From Cesiribacteraceae bacterium YIM B00369 (GTDB lineage Bacteria > Bacteroidota > Bacteroidia > Cytophagales > Cyclobacteriaceae), in the NCBI GenBank assembly GCA_017948555.1, contig JAFMYY010000010.1, positions 331-64,330 of the forward strand: a stretch of 64,000 bases of DNA. The letters run 5' to 3'. Positions within the stretch are counted from its first letter, which is position 1, and every line of letters begins with the position of its first letter. Positions 45,989 through 53,848 of this stretch are shown piece after piece. A program made the translations under genes and the position numbers. The notes below the pieces were generated by a model. That model had not been told where the DNA came from. It saw only the letters and a list, made by a program, of their open reading frames with translations, and made no database searches.

Positions 45989-46848
45989 TTATTCGTAAAT
46001 GTTAATTTGAACAGTTTTACTGCTTCCACCGCCTCTTTTACATCATGCACCCGCAGCAACGACGCCCCGTGTATCAGGCTGATGGTGTTTAGTACCGTGG
46101 TGCCGTTAAGTGCTTCTGACGGATTGGTATGCAGCTTTTTATAAATCAGTGATTTTCTGCTCAGTCCAGCCAGAAGAGGAACCCCCAGTGCACTAAAGTA
46201 GTTTAATTCCCGCAGAATTTCATAGTTCTGGTCTATGTTTTTCGCAAAACCGAAGCCGGGGTCAATCACTATATCATTTACACCTAAACACCTTAATTTG
46301 TTGAGCTTTTTTGCAAAATAATCAAAAATATCATGAACAAGGTGCTGGTACTGGTTAAGGTCTTTCATGGTTTGCGGGGTGCCGCGCATGTGCATCAGGA
46401 TGTAAGGCACCTGCAGCTCTGCAACAGTGGCAAACATAGCGGGGTCAAGCTCACCTCCGCTGATGTCATTAATAATGGAAGCCCCTTCACCTATGGCCCT
46501 GCGTGCCACCTCTGCCCTGAAAGTGTCGGCCGAAAGGATGGCATCAGGAAAATGTTTAAGAATAAGGCGGATTGCTTTTTCCACCCGCAGCCACTCTTCC
46601 TCAGTACTTATGTCTGTTGCCCCGGGCCGGCTGGAATAACCTCCTATGTCCAGAATGGTGGCTCCGTCTTCCAGCATCTTTCCGGCCTTGTCCAGAATTT
46701 CTTTTTCCTGACCGCTCCGGCTACCCTCGTAAAATGAATCCGGCGTAATATTAAGGATGCCCATTACCCGCGGCAGGGAAAGGTCCAGAAGATTTCCGCC
46801 GATTCTGAGTGTTTTTTTTACTGAAAATCCTGTATCTTTCGTTTTCAA
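45985..46848 (-). CDS. folP: Dihydropteroate synthase
   Basis: The 287-residue protein has the DHPS signatures MGILNITPDSFYEGSR, ILDIGGYSSRPGA, INDISGG and DPGFGFAK, together with the late GLSRKSLIYK. It joins p-aminobenzoate to the pterin pyrophosphate in folate synthesis and is the target of sulfonamides. The last codons overlap the cdaA start by 4 bp (ATGA), which suggests coupled translation. A decayed repeat and the divergent DUF1599 gene lie upstream. Confidence 0.96.
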   Translation of the reverse strand: MKTKDTGFSVKKTLRIGGNLLDLSLPRVMGILNITPDSFYEGSRSGQEKEILDKAGKMLEDGATILDIGGYSSRPGATDISTEEEWLRVEKAIRLILKHFPDAILSADTFRAEVARRAIGEGASIINDISGGELDPAMFATVAELQVPYILMHMRGTPQTMKDLNQYQHLVHDIFDYFAKKLNKLRCLGVNDIVIDPGFGFAKNIDQNYEILRELNYFSALGVPLLAGLSRKSLIYKKLHTNPSEALNGTTVLNTISLIHGASLLRVHDVKEAVEAVKLFKLTFTNN

Positions 46849-46855
46849 ATAAATA

Positions 46856-46935
46856 TTAGTTGTGGCTGATAGTTGGTGGTTAGTGCCTTATGGCAGTTTA
46901 AAAGCCCTGGTGCTGTTTGCCAGCCACTAAGCACC
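46856..46935. repeat. Imperfect inverted repeat related to the TTAGTTG heptamer
   Basis: Arms GGTGGTTAGTGCC (46875-46887) and GCCACTAAGCACC (46923-46935) are complementary with two mismatches. TTAGTTG at 46856-46862 equals the complement of the heptamer unit of the array at 45036. It lies in the divergent promoter region of folP and the DUF1599 gene. Confidence 0.5.
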
Positions 46936-46963
46936 TGCCACAAACCACTAAAGAAGAAATACC

Positions 46964-47515
46964 GTGTTAGATAAAACCATTGGCGAATATAAAGAAGTTA
47001 TAGAGGCTTGTAAAGCTATTTTCAAAAAGAAAACGATAGATTATGGTACCGCCTGGCGGATTCTTCGCCTGCCTTCCATTACAGACCAGATTTATATTAA
47101 GGCACAGCGGGTGCGATCCATACAGGAGAAGGGCACCCAAAAAGTTGCCGACGATATTCCCGGGGAATTTATCGGCATTATTAACTATTGTATAATGGCG
47201 CTTATCCAGCACGATTTACCGGCAAATGAGCAGCTGGAAATGGAATATACAGAACTGGAGCCGCTGTATGATAAATGGGTGGAGGCGACCCTTGCCCTGC
47301 TTACTAACAAAAACCATGATTATGGTGAGGCCTGGAGGAATATGCGTGTGAGCTCAATAACCGATATTATCCTGATGAAGCTTTTAAGGGTAAAACAAAT
47401 AGAAGATAATCAGGGACGCACTCTTATATCAGAAGGAGTGGAGGCAAATTATCAGGATATGATCAATTATGCAGTGTTTGCACTTATTCTTTTAAACTTC
47501 AAAGCAGATGAATAA
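46964..47515 (+). CDS. DUF1599 domain protein with internal duplication
   Basis: The 183-residue protein begins at a GTG codon preceded by AAAGAAGAAA. It consists of two halves that repeat the same motif: KTIDYGTAWRILRLPSITDQ in the first (about 24-43) and KNHDYGEAWRNMRVSSITDI in the second (about 115-134), each followed by a K-x2-R-V-[RK]-x-I-[EQ] helix. This is the DUF1599 (nucleotide-modification-associated) pattern. The function is not established. The next gene overlaps it by 8 bp. Confidence 0.85.
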   Translation: MLDKTIGEYKEVIEACKAIFKKKTIDYGTAWRILRLPSITDQIYIKAQRVRSIQEKGTQKVADDIPGEFIGIINYCIMALIQHDLPANEQLEMEYTELEPLYDKWVEATLALLTNKNHDYGEAWRNMRVSSITDIILMKLLRVKQIEDNQGRTLISEGVEANYQDMINYAVFALILLNFKADE

Positions 47516-48605
47516 GCTTACCGTAACAGCCCGCTACCTTACGGGTATATTGTTTATCATTTCCGGACTTATTAAAGTAAACGATCCTGTAGGAACACAA
47601 ATTAAGCTGCAGGAATATTTTGAGGTATTTGCTGCCGATATTTCTCCGGTTTTTCATGCCCTTGTACCTTATGCGCTTTTCTTTTCTGTTTTTCTCAGCG
47701 TTTTAGAGGTAGTATTGGGGATGGCTGTACTGGTCCGCTTTAAAATGAAGCTTACCACCACCATTCTTCTGCTCATGATCGTTTTCTTTACCTTCCTCAC
47801 CTTTTACTCTGCTTATTTTAATAAGGTAACAGATTGTGGCTGCTTTGGCGATGCCTTAAAGCTGACCCCATGGCAGAGCTTTGAAAAAGATCTGGTGTTG
47901 CTGGTGCTGATTTTAATCCTGTTTGTAAACCGGAATAAAATGGATGCGGCAGGTGAAAAAACCTCCGGCAGAGGCCTTATAGTTGCCGCCACAACAGTAA
48001 TATGTATTGGTATTGCCTGGTATGCTATTGAACATCTGCCTTTTATAGATTTCAGGGCCTACAAAAAAGGAAATGATATAAGCGCGCTTATGCAGCCGAG
48101 TGCGGAGTATAAGTATTCCTATATAATGGTAAAGGAGAGTAAGGAGTATCAGTTTGACCAGTACCCCGATGCGGCAGAGGGCTATGAGTACAAGGAAATA
48201 AAACTGCAAAACCCGGAGGCCCAGCCTGTTATTACAGATTTTTCGGTATGGAATAATGAAGGAGAGTTTACCGAGCAGATTCTGCAGGGTAATAGACTTG
48301 TAGTGATAATACATACCACAGAAAAAGCAAGTACCGGTGAAATTAGTGAGATTAAAGCCCTGGCAGCCTCCCTTGAGGGTGTGGCTCAGCCCCTGGTGTT
48401 AACCTCATCCGGTGAAGCTTCTTTCGATGCTTTCCGTCATGCGCACCAGCTGGCAATTCCTTATTATTTTGCCGATGCTACCTTGCTGAAAACAATTATC
48501 CGTTCCAACCCCGGCTTAATGCTGTTAAAAGATGGTGTGGTCGTGGAGAAGTGGCACTACAACGATGTGCCGTCTGCCGGTGAGGTAAAAGAGTTATTGA
48601 GGTAA
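47508..48605 (+). CDS. BT_3928 family DoxX-like membrane protein with thioredoxin-like C-terminus
   Basis: The 365-residue protein has four N-terminal helices of the DoxX/MauE type (GILFIISGLIKVNDPVGTQIKLQEYFE is the family start), the motif TDCGCFGD (Cys110, Cys112) after helix three, another helix (about 143-160) and a soluble C-terminal domain (about 225-365) with a thioredoxin-like outline but no CxxC. MauE-type proteins move electrons for disulfide formation. A redox role in the envelope is plausible, not shown. It overlaps the DUF1599 gene by 8 bp, and the permease gene follows after 6 bp. Confidence 0.85.
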   Translation: MNKLTVTARYLTGILFIISGLIKVNDPVGTQIKLQEYFEVFAADISPVFHALVPYALFFSVFLSVLEVVLGMAVLVRFKMKLTTTILLLMIVFFTFLTFYSAYFNKVTDCGCFGDALKLTPWQSFEKDLVLLVLILILFVNRNKMDAAGEKTSGRGLIVAATTVICIGIAWYAIEHLPFIDFRAYKKGNDISALMQPSAEYKYSYIMVKESKEYQFDQYPDAAEGYEYKEIKLQNPEAQPVITDFSVWNNEGEFTEQILQGNRLVVIIHTTEKASTGEISEIKALAASLEGVAQPLVLTSSGEASFDAFRHAHQLAIPYYFADATLLKTIIRSNPGLMLLKDGVVVEKWHYNDVPSAGEVKELLR

Positions 48606-48611
48606 AAGCTT

Positions 48612-49670
48612 ATGTTCTTATTTGTTGCAAAAAGGCTTGGGTATGGTTTCCTGGTATTGCTGGGGGTAGTCTTTGTGGTATTCTTTTTGTTTCATGCGCT
48701 CCCGGGCGACCCTGTGGCAATGATGGCCGGGCAGCGTACCGATGTGGCCACCCGGCAGGCAATAGAAAAGGAGTTAGGGCTGGATGAGCCTTTAAGCATT
48801 CAGTTTTACCTCTACCTCAAAGACCTGTCGCCTGTAAGCATTCATGAGGATACGCCGGAGGAGCAGTTAAAATATGAATACCAGCCAGTTGTTAATCTCG
48901 GGCAGGAAAATGTACTGGTGGTGAAGTTTCCATATCTACGCCGCTCCTTCCAGACGAATAAAAGGGTAGGGGAAATTTTAAGCGAGAACCTCGAAAGCAC
49001 CTTCTGGCTGGCTTTTGCGGCCATGATATTTGCCACTATTTTTGGGATTATCTTCGGTATGGTGGCAGCCCTGAGGCAAAATACCTTCTGGGACCATTTC
49101 CTGGTTATTACCTCCGTATTAGGGATTTCCATACCATCCTTTGTTTCTGCCATTATTATAGCCATGATTTTTGGCTATTACCTGAGCGATTATACAGGCC
49201 TGAACCTTACAGGGCAGCTATGGGTGAACCACCCGATTTACGGCCGTACCCTGCACATGGAAAACCTGATATTGCCTGCTTTAACGCTCGGTCTCAGGCC
49301 GCTTTCCATTATTACCCAGCTTACCCGCAGTTCAATGCTTGAGGTAATGTCGCAGGATTATATCCGTACGGCAAGGGCAAAAGGCCTTCAGTATTACCAT
49401 GTGGTTTTAAAACATGCCTTAAAAAATGCACTTAACCCGGTGGTAACAGCAGTTTCCGGCTGGCTGGCTACTCTTATGGCAGGCGCCTTTTTCGTGGAGT
49501 TTATCTTCGACTGGAAAGGAATAGGTTTTATTACCCTTAAAGCAGTCCAAAGCCTTGATTTTCCGGTGGTAATGGGAGCCACCTTATTCATTGCACTTAT
49601 TTTTGTGGTGGTAAATATTATAGTAGACATTTTATACGCAGTACTCGACCCGAGGGTACATTTGAACTAA
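48612..49670 (+). CDS. Peptide-type ABC transporter permease (DppB/OppB family)
   Basis: The 352-residue protein has the family start FVAKRLGYGFLVLLGVVFVVFFLFHALPGDP, about six helices, and the EAA loop TARAKGLQYYHVVLKHALKNALNPVV that contacts the ATPase. A large loop between helices one and two (about residues 75-130) is longer than usual, with an acidic segment HEDTPEEQ. The partner permease (DppC), ATPases and binding protein are not in the window, so the transporter is split in this genome or the gene is orphaned. It follows the BT_3928 gene by 6 bp. Confidence 0.9.
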   Translation: MFLFVAKRLGYGFLVLLGVVFVVFFLFHALPGDPVAMMAGQRTDVATRQAIEKELGLDEPLSIQFYLYLKDLSPVSIHEDTPEEQLKYEYQPVVNLGQENVLVVKFPYLRRSFQTNKRVGEILSENLESTFWLAFAAMIFATIFGIIFGMVAALRQNTFWDHFLVITSVLGISIPSFVSAIIIAMIFGYYLSDYTGLNLTGQLWVNHPIYGRTLHMENLILPALTLGLRPLSIITQLTRSSMLEVMSQDYIRTARAKGLQYYHVVLKHALKNALNPVVTAVSGWLATLMAGAFFVEFIFDWKGIGFITLKAVQSLDFPVVMGATLFIALIFVVVNIIVDILYAVLDPRVHLN

Positions 49671-49691
49671 TGATAGAGTAATAGAATGTTT

Positions 49692-49756
49692 GAATGATAG
49701 AATGGGGAGGAAATTCTATCACTATGTCTTTCTATCACTTTGTCATTCTATCATTC
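49692..49756. repeat. Inverted repeat of GAATGATAGAATG in the aroK leader
   Basis: Arms at 49692-49704 and 49744-49756 are perfectly complementary over 13 bp. The loop (49705-49743) holds two further copies of TTCTATCAC. The right arm ends 6 bp before the aroK ATG, so a hairpin would cover the place for a ribosome binding site. Related to the element at 38709. Confidence 0.7.
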
Positions 49757-49762
49757 TTCCAT

Positions 49763-50293
49763 ATGAACATTATATTAGTTGGCCTTCCCGGATGTGGTAA
49801 AAGTACTCTTGGCCGCCGGTTGTCGGGGCGCCTGCAAATGCCTTATATCGACCTTGATAAAGTAATTGAAGAAAAAGAAGGTATTTCGGTGCCTGAAATA
49901 TTCGGAGGAAAAGGGGAGGAGTATTTCCGGAAGCTGGAAGCTGAATGCCTGGTGCAGGAGCTGGATAAACAGCAAGGAATTATTCTGGCCACCGGTGGGG
50001 GAGCTCCCTGTTTTCATGGGAATATGGATGTTATTTTAGCAAAGGGAATAAGTATTTATCTTGAGGTTCCGTTTGAGGAGCTGGCAAAGCGCCTTTTTGC
50101 TCAGGGGGTGGAGAAGAGACCTTTACTGGAGGGGATAAAAGAACCGGCGGGACTGGTAAGCCTGCTGGAAGAAAAATTTGCGTACAGGATACCTTATTAC
50201 AAAAAAGCTGACCTGCATTTCCTCAATTCATCCCGCTCACCGGTAGCGGAACTGGTGGAGAAAATACAGGCCAGTCCAAAGTTTAAAGCCTGA
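49763..50293 (+). CDS. aroK: Shikimate kinase
   Basis: The 176-residue protein starts at the ATG at 49763 (MNIILVGLPGCGKSTLG); an upstream in-frame ATG at 49694 would add 23 residues translated from repeat DNA and is rejected. The Walker A motif GLPGCGKST (residues 7-15), DLDKVIEEKEG, the EAE segment and ATGGGAP match AroK. It phosphorylates shikimate in the aromatic amino-acid pathway. The gene stops 8 bp from the end of the convergent porin gene. No other aro gene is near. Confidence 0.93.
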   Translation: MNIILVGLPGCGKSTLGRRLSGRLQMPYIDLDKVIEEKEGISVPEIFGGKGEEYFRKLEAECLVQELDKQQGIILATGGGAPCFHGNMDVILAKGISIYLEVPFEELAKRLFAQGVEKRPLLEGIKEPAGLVSLLEEKFAYRIPYYKKADLHFLNSSRSPVAELVEKIQASPKFKA

Positions 50294-50301
50294 GTCCGGT
50301 T

Positions 50302-51873
50302 TTAGAAAGTAAGCCCCAGGGTGAGCATTGCATTTGTTTGTCTGTTTTCTATGGACACATCCTCTCTTTCCATAGGCAGGTACAGGGAATTACAGACCTG
50401 GCGGATAACGGCCAGGTCTGTGTAGAACCTGTTTACCCGAATGCCAAAACCGCCGCTAAAAGTATTACTGCTGTAGTTTTCTGCATCTGTGCCTTTATAT
50501 GGGCTTGCCTGGTGGGCATAGCCTAAGCGGAATCTGAGATTTTCATACCTTGCCTCGCCGCCAAAACGGTAATTAACAGCGCTGCTGAAAATTTGCGGAA
50601 CCAGCTGATTGTCGCTTCTCAGCGAATTAAACTCATCAGTCAGCTTGCTGTTACTGTAATCTGTATATTCTATATCGGCAGTAATTATTCCTGTTTTACC
50701 TATAAAATATGCTGCTCCTGCATTAACCACACCCGGAGTGCGTATATTAAAGTTAAATGGCTCAAAGTTGATAGTGGCAGACTCTGACAGGTTTCCTGTG
50801 GCAGAATTGTTAAGGAAGTGAGTGGTATAGGTAATATTGTAAATTTCCTCTATACTATAAAAGGTTGGCGTACGGTAAGATAAGCCAACAGTTAAGGACT
50901 CCACCGGGCGCACAATAGCTCCCAGAGTTGCATTAATGCCGCCTCCGAAGTGGCTTATTTCTTCATCCATTACAAAACGATTGTTAGGGAAGTAATCCCG
51001 CTCCTCCGGATTGTCTTCATAAAGCGCATTACTTGCATTTTCCGTAAAGGAAGTTCTCCTTCTGTAGTCGATCCTGCTAACCCCGATTCCTGCGCCCAGG
51101 TATACCTTATCGCTGAAGTTGCCGCCATAAGAAAAATTCCACTGGCCCTGCGATCCCCTTGTGGTTACTGTTTCTGCCTGTAAAACAGGATAGTCCTCGT
51201 CGGCATAAGGAAAATAAGTGTCGTATATAAATAAATTCTGTCCCTGACTGTTAGTTCTGTGGTTGCCGTTTTCATCCAGGCTGGGGAAAATGCCCAGCAG
51301 GTACGAATCCACAGCCAGTTCGGTATGGTAATCGGAAGGGTTTAATAAACTATTTTCGGTTCCTTCAAAGTCTATACCCAAAGGGAAGGCATCGGCATAG
51401 GTGAATTGAGGATTGTTGGCCTGGTAGCTGAATCTGTCGTTAAAGTTGTTGAGTTGCTGGTAGGAGATAGCAAAAGTTCCACCCAGCCAGCCGGATGTTT
51501 CACTCTGAGGCTTTTGGCCGCGGAAAGCAAATCCTATATTGCTGATGCCGAAATTGTTTCTGTAGTTATAATCTGTTGATCCCAGGTAAGTTGCATCATT
51601 TCCGCTGGAAAAGAAGGTGGGAGTAATCGAAAATTCAGAGCGGTTGTAAAAACCTAAACCTGCGGGATTAAGAAAAGCCGCGCTCATATCTCCTCCTAAA
51701 GCTGTTTGCGCGCCTCCCATGGCACGGATCCGGGCAGTACCTCCTCCGGAGATGGTTTGGTTATACCGGCTGATATCTCCTAAGTAACCCGACACCTGGG
51801 CGCGGGCCTGGTCCGGATTACACAAAAGAAGTCCGGATACACTTAGTATAATAAGTGAAAATAACTTTTTCAT
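50302..51873 (-). CDS. OmpP1/FadL/TodX-type outer-membrane protein
   Basis: The 523-residue protein starts at MKKLFSLIILSVSGLLLC (ATG at 51873), a standard signal peptide ending near ARAQ; a longer frame to 51933 would place the signal internally. The FadL-like motif ARIRAMGGAQTALGGDMSAAFLNPAGLGFYNRSEFSITP is at the mature N-terminus, and the rest alternates barrel strands, ending in MLTLGLTF. It probably takes up hydrophobic compounds. Fold and start are clear, substrate unknown. Confidence 0.9.
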   Translation of the reverse strand: MKKLFSLIILSVSGLLLCNPDQARAQVSGYLGDISRYNQTISGGGTARIRAMGGAQTALGGDMSAAFLNPAGLGFYNRSEFSITPTFFSSGNDATYLGSTDYNYRNNFGISNIGFAFRGQKPQSETSGWLGGTFAISYQQLNNFNDRFSYQANNPQFTYADAFPLGIDFEGTENSLLNPSDYHTELAVDSYLLGIFPSLDENGNHRTNSQGQNLFIYDTYFPYADEDYPVLQAETVTTRGSQGQWNFSYGGNFSDKVYLGAGIGVSRIDYRRRTSFTENASNALYEDNPEERDYFPNNRFVMDEEISHFGGGINATLGAIVRPVESLTVGLSYRTPTFYSIEEIYNITYTTHFLNNSATGNLSESATINFEPFNFNIRTPGVVNAGAAYFIGKTGIITADIEYTDYSNSKLTDEFNSLRSDNQLVPQIFSSAVNYRFGGEARYENLRFRLGYAHQASPYKGTDAENYSSNTFSGGFGIRVNRFYTDLAVIRQVCNSLYLPMEREDVSIENRQTNAMLTLGLTF

Positions 51874-52003
51874 GACTATAAAATTTGAAAATTTAAAGAC
51901 TGATAAAAAGTGTCTCAGCAAAACACTATACATATAGAGTTAAGCTCAGGCAATTTTAAAGGTTTAAAAAAAATCAGGGTAGTAAGAAGGAGGGGAGACC
52001 TTC

Positions 52004-53701
52004 TTAATTGCCTCCCCTTGTTCTTGTTGTATTGCCGCTGCGCGGAGCGCTGCTCCTGCCTGTATTATTATTGCCGGATGATGAAGACCCGCTGTTGTAA
52101 TTAGTTGTGCTGCGGCTTGATTGTGCAGGAGCACTGTAGCTTCTGTTTTCCTGTCGCTGTACCGGAGCACTGTACGATTGTGACCTTTGGACAGGAGCAC
52201 TGTAGCTATTTACTTCGCGGCGCTGTACAGGAGCACTGGTCGTGCGTGTTTCCTGAACCGGAGCCGTGCGAACAGATTGTTCCGTGCGGGCTGTCCTGCC
52301 CGTTTCCACGGCCCTTTGAGGGGCTGTGGTTACTGTTTGCATTTCTCTTCCATTTGTCGCTTCCACCCTTGTACGTGACTCAATGGCCCTGCTATCGCCT
52401 GCCTGTGGCTGATTTAATATTGCCCTTTGTTCAGTGGAAGGGCTTGTTAAATTAGCCTGTGGGCCACGGCTCCTGCTGTTGCTGCGCGACGGAACCGAAC
52501 TGCGGCTAGGGCTGGAGCTTCTGGACGGACTCGTGCTTCTGCCCGGGCTTGAACTGCGGCTTGGAGCGCTCCTCTGGTAGCTTGGGGACGAACTTCTGGA
52601 AGGAGTTCTGCTTCTTTCCACTTCACGTGTGCGCTGAACAGGGCGGCTTGAACGATTTTCCTGCACTTCGCGTCTGCGTTGCTGTGTTGAGCGGTTTTCC
52701 TGTACTTCCCTTGTTCTTCTTTGGTTGGTGTTCTGTTGAACCTCACGGCTTCTGCTACGGTCCGGAGTTGCCGATCTGCGGTTTGGCGTGCCTGAACGAA
52801 TATTAGAATTATTGTCTGTACGGTTTCTTAAAGTACGTTCATTTGTTCGGGCTCCGCTGCGCGGAGCAACAGTCCTGTCGGAGACAGAGCGTGTTCCTGC
52901 TCCCAGCCGCTCCTGCGAACGTACAGAGCGAGGAGCTGCTGTTAAACTTCTCCTTCTGTTGAAATTGCTATTATCATTATAAACTATAACAGTACGTGGG
53001 TTATAGTATGAGCCCCAGTAATTGCCTCTTCCGTAAAATCCGTCATAGAATCCGTTGCGGTAACCCATGGCATACGGACTGCGGAATCCCCATCTGTCAT
53101 ACCCCCACGGGCGGCCCCAGTAAGGGTCGTAGAACGGATCATAAAAAGCCATCGGGTTGTTATAGAAGCCTGAACCAAAGCCGAATGAAAAGGATACACC
53201 GCTTCTCCATCCCATCATATTATGATAACCCATATTCATGCCCATTCTGGGGCCGAATGAACCTCCCCAGTAAGGATCGTAGAACGGATCATATAAAGGA
53301 CCTCTGCTATAGAAATTGTTGTTGTAAATGCGTGGCTGAGCCGCCTGGCTGTTATTGTTGTAATAACCATCCTCTACATAATAATCGCCTTCATTATAAT
53401 CCTCTTCATAGTAGTCATCGGCGTATCCTTCAGCAGCATCCGGGTTTATCTGCCTGGCGGCGCCTGCATCCTGCCCCTGGTAAACATTACGTTCTGCAAG
53501 AGCTGCTTCTTTTTGTTTCCGGCGTTCCGTTTCACGCTGCCGCTCTATCTGTGTTTCCACCTCCCTGTCGGAAGCAGTATAGTACATGTCGTCGTATTCA
53601 TATGCCCCCGAAGCCTGATTACCGGCAAACTGACTGCTGCTGCAACCCGTAACTATGGTAAAGCCAAGGGAAAATATAAGAGATTGTATGAGAGGTTTCA
53701 T
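52004..53701 (-). CDS. Lipoprotein with Arg/Ser-rich low-complexity tail
   Basis: The 565-residue protein has a lipoprotein signal (FTIVTGCSSS, Cys20). Next come an acidic, Tyr-rich region (about 33-115, YYEEDYNEGDYYVEDGYYNNN), an aromatic Gly/Pro/Tyr region (about 120-235) with the motif YDPFYDPYWG twice, and a basic low-complexity half (about 250-565) with REVQENRS repeats, SRSSSPSRSS-type Ser-Arg dipeptides and SAPVQR repeats. The Ser-Arg part resembles eukaryotic SR domains in composition only. I know no function. The strong opposite charge of the two halves may drive self-association. Low-complexity sequence here is maintained in frame. Confidence 0.75.
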   Translation of the reverse strand: MKPLIQSLIFSLGFTIVTGCSSSQFAGNQASGAYEYDDMYYTASDREVETQIERQRETERRKQKEAALAERNVYQGQDAGAARQINPDAAEGYADDYYEEDYNEGDYYVEDGYYNNNSQAAQPRIYNNNFYSRGPLYDPFYDPYWGGSFGPRMGMNMGYHNMMGWRSGVSFSFGFGSGFYNNPMAFYDPFYDPYWGRPWGYDRWGFRSPYAMGYRNGFYDGFYGRGNYWGSYYNPRTVIVYNDNSNFNRRRSLTAAPRSVRSQERLGAGTRSVSDRTVAPRSGARTNERTLRNRTDNNSNIRSGTPNRRSATPDRSRSREVQQNTNQRRTREVQENRSTQQRRREVQENRSSRPVQRTREVERSRTPSRSSSPSYQRSAPSRSSSPGRSTSPSRSSSPSRSSVPSRSNSRSRGPQANLTSPSTEQRAILNQPQAGDSRAIESRTRVEATNGREMQTVTTAPQRAVETGRTARTEQSVRTAPVQETRTTSAPVQRREVNSYSAPVQRSQSYSAPVQRQENRSYSAPAQSSRSTTNYNSGSSSSGNNNTGRSSAPRSGNTTRTRGGN

Positions 53702-53756
53702 AATATATGCCTTTAAAATCGTGTTGTAAAAATATACTCATTATTATTAACGGGAT

Positions 53757-53799
53757 ATATCTAAATATAGATATTTTTCTAATGAATAAACTATATTTG
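53757..53799 (+). promoter_or_regulatory. Candidate promoter of proS with adjacent AT hairpin
   Basis: TATATTTG (53792-53799) matches TAnnTTTG, 49 bp before the proS ATG; the upstream box is poor (TTTTC). A hairpin ATATCTA/TAGATAT with a 4-base loop followed by five Ts sits just before it and might insulate from upstream transcripts. Confidence 0.4.
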
Positions 53800-53848
53800 A
53801 TACCTGAAAACAGTAAAAATAAAACAATAATCATACCAACATTATAAA

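Noticed and set aside
49694-49762. Upstream start codon for shikimate kinase
   Set aside because: The added 23 residues come from the inverted-repeat element; the ATG at 49763 begins directly with the family N-terminus and Walker A motif.
51874-51933. Longer start for the FadL-type porin
   Set aside because: It would place 20 residues before a clear signal peptide starting MKKLFS.
52004-53701. Frameshift or pseudogene in the low-complexity lipoprotein
   Set aside because: The frame is intact from signal peptide to stop with in-phase repeats, so it was kept as a gene.
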